NCBI RefSeq assembly: GCF_003234365.2
Contig: NZ_CP126260.1
Location: forward strand, 2,108,001 to 2,172,000
Source: Curtobacterium sp. MCJR17_020
Lineage (GTDB): Bacteria > Actinomycetota > Actinomycetes > Actinomycetales > Microbacteriaceae
Length of the DNA stretch: 64,000 bases
Direction: 5' to 3'
Under the pieces are notes generated by a model, which ran no database searches, was not told where the DNA came from, and saw only the letters and a list, made by a program, of their open reading frames with translations. The position numbers and the translations under genes are program-made. Shown piece after piece: positions 62,838 through 64,000 of this stretch (positions within the stretch are counted from its first letter, which is position 1; the number at the start of each line of letters is the position of its first letter).

Positions 62838-64000
62838 CTAGCAGGGCCCCCGCCCCTCGACCGACGCCGGCAGCCGCAGCTCGAACACCGCACCGCCGAG
62901 CACGTCGCCCTCGCCGCCTTCACGGTCGTCGGCGTGCTGCAGGGACCCGCCGTGCGCCTCGGCGATGCCCCGTGCGATCGGCAGGCCCAGTCCGGCCCCA
63001 CCGGAACGGGCGTCGCGAGCAGCCTCGAGGCGGACGAGTCGGTCGAACACCCGCACGCGGTCCTGGGCCGGGATCCCCGGACCGTCGTCCTCCACCCGGA
63101 GCACGGAGCGCGCTCCCCGGCCCTCGAGGGAGACGACGATCCGGCCCGCGGGTCCGGCAGCGCGGGCGGCGTTGTCGACGAGGTTGCCGACGACCTGGGC
63201 GAGCCGCTCGGCGTCGACGTCGGCGCACACGGGCCGCTCGGGCACCACGACCTCGAGCGCGACGGACGGCAGCCGCAACCGCAGCCGGTCGCCCTCCGCC
63301 ACGAGGAAGGCGCCGAGGTCCACCGGTCGTCGGTCGAGTTCGATCCCCCGGTCGAGCCGGGCCATCGTGAGCATGTCCTCGATGAGCCGCGCGGCTCGGT
63401 CTGCCTGGCGGACGACGTGCACGGCGAGCACCTCGCGCGTGGCGGCGTCGCCGCCACCGTCGCGCACGAGCGTGTCGGCCGCAGCCCGGACCCCGGCGAC
63501 CGGCGTCCGCAGCTCGTGCGCGGCGTCGGAGAGGAACGAGCGGACCCGTGCCTCTGCCGCGACGGCCTCGCGCTCCGCGCCCTCGACGGCGTCGAGCATC
63601 TCGTCCATGGCGACGGCGACGCGACCGATCTCGGTGTCCTGCCGCGAGGGTCGGAGTCGCCGTCCGCGGTCGCCGCCCGCGATCGACCGCGCGGTGGTCG
63701 CCATCTCGTCCAGCGGCCGCAGGGACCGCCGGACGACGAGCACCACACCGAGGACGGCGACGCCGAGGAACGCCGCGGAGGCACCGCCCATCACCCAGCC
63801 GAGCTGCACCAGGGTGTCCTGCACGTCGCGGGTGCCGACGGTCAGCGTGATGCGGGTGCCGTCGTCGAGCCGGCTCACGAGGGTGAGCACCCCGTCGTCC
63901 TCGCGCACGGACGACGACGTGACCGTGGCGCCGTCCGCGGTGGTCGTCGGCGTCGCCGCAGCCGTGGGTGTGGTCCCGCCGACGAGTCCGCTGCCGCGCG
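62838..64000 (-). CDS. Sensor histidine kinase, 5' end beyond the window
   Basis: The frame is open through the window edge, so the first part of the gene is missing. Visible, N- to C-terminal: part of an extracytoplasmic region rich in Thr/Ala, a transmembrane segment (LVQLGWVMGGASAAFLGVAVLGVVLVV), a HAMP domain, the phospho-acceptor His in LSDAAHELRTPVAGVRAAADTL, and ATPase boxes N (NLVDNAARAA), G1 (VEDDGPGIP) and G2 (GGAGLGLPIARGI). It is an HPK1-type kinase. Its partner regulator is presumably upstream, outside the window. Confidence 0.9.
   Translation of the reverse strand, partial: RGSGLVGGTTPTAAATPTTTADGATVTSSSVREDDGVLTLVSRLDDGTRITLTVGTRDVQDTLVQLGWVMGGASAAFLGVAVLGVVLVVRRSLRPLDEMATTARSIAGGDRGRRLRPSRQDTEIGRVAVAMDEMLDAVEGAEREAVAAEARVRSFLSDAAHELRTPVAGVRAAADTLVRDGGGDAATREVLAVHVVRQADRAARLIEDMLTMARLDRGIELDRRPVDLGAFLVAEGDRLRLRLPSVALEVVVPERPVCADVDAERLAQVVGNLVDNAARAAGPAGRIVVSLEGRGARSVLRVEDDGPGIPAQDRVRVFDRLVRLEAARDARSGGAGLGLPIARGIAEAHGGSLQHADDREGGEGDVLGGAVFELRLPASVEGRGPC

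Overview
The window is about 70% GC by eye, densely coded, with GTG and ATG starts. It reads as a stretch of actinobacterial chromosome, most like a Microbacteriaceae member of the Curtobacterium type. The markers are WhiA, RbpA, an OpcA-type G6PD partner, GlgA/GlgC, type B L31, DUF3099 and PdtaR. The genus is inferred from gene order and style and was not tested. I see 55 protein genes, one tRNA, no insertion sequence, no phage gene and no CRISPR array.

Layout. 0-8 kb: tRNA/rRNA methyltransferase, sirtuin, histidine phosphatase, a one-span membrane protein, a glycosyltransferase with an alpha/beta hydrolase, trehalose synthase and a DEDDh exonuclease. 8-13 kb: L31 type B, an ABC ATPase, divergent glgA/glgC, serB. 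13-18 kb: fabG, a DUF3099-Cys/His protein-SURF1 operon, an ABC-F protein, bioY. 18.5-25 kb: the Fe-S assembly operon sufB-sufD-Rieske-sufC-sufT, then ctaA and ctaB for haem A. 25-34 kb: the pentose phosphate operon tkt-tal-pgi-zwf-opcA-pgl. 34-42.6 kb (minus strand): uvrC-rapZ-whiA-gap-pgk-tpiA-secG-rbpA. 42.6-48.7 kb: uvrB, an SDR and uvrA. 48.8-55 kb: an MFS carrier and a coaE-hydrolase-acyl-CoA ligase-acyltransferase operon. 55-64 kb: rpsA, a DUF885 protein, polA, a thioesterase, an acetyltransferase, pdtaR, tRNA-Leu(CAA), and a histidine kinase cut by the window end.

The genes are mostly core metabolism: alpha-glucan/trehalose storage, glycolysis and the pentose phosphate pathway, respiratory haem A and COX assembly, Fe-S biogenesis and nucleotide excision repair.

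The unusual material lies between genes. (1) About fifteen genes have a TANNNT box 6-8 nt upstream of the start codon, which points to leaderless transcription. (2) Nearly every convergent gene pair is separated by one or more long perfect or near-perfect palindromes; several belong to recurring families. (3) The 3' end of glgC is followed by three exact 60-bp repeats that re-encode a diverged version of its own C-terminus. (4) A 32-nt degenerate repeat cluster sits between pgl and rbpA. (5) The 3' half of tRNA-Leu is partly duplicated next to the gene.
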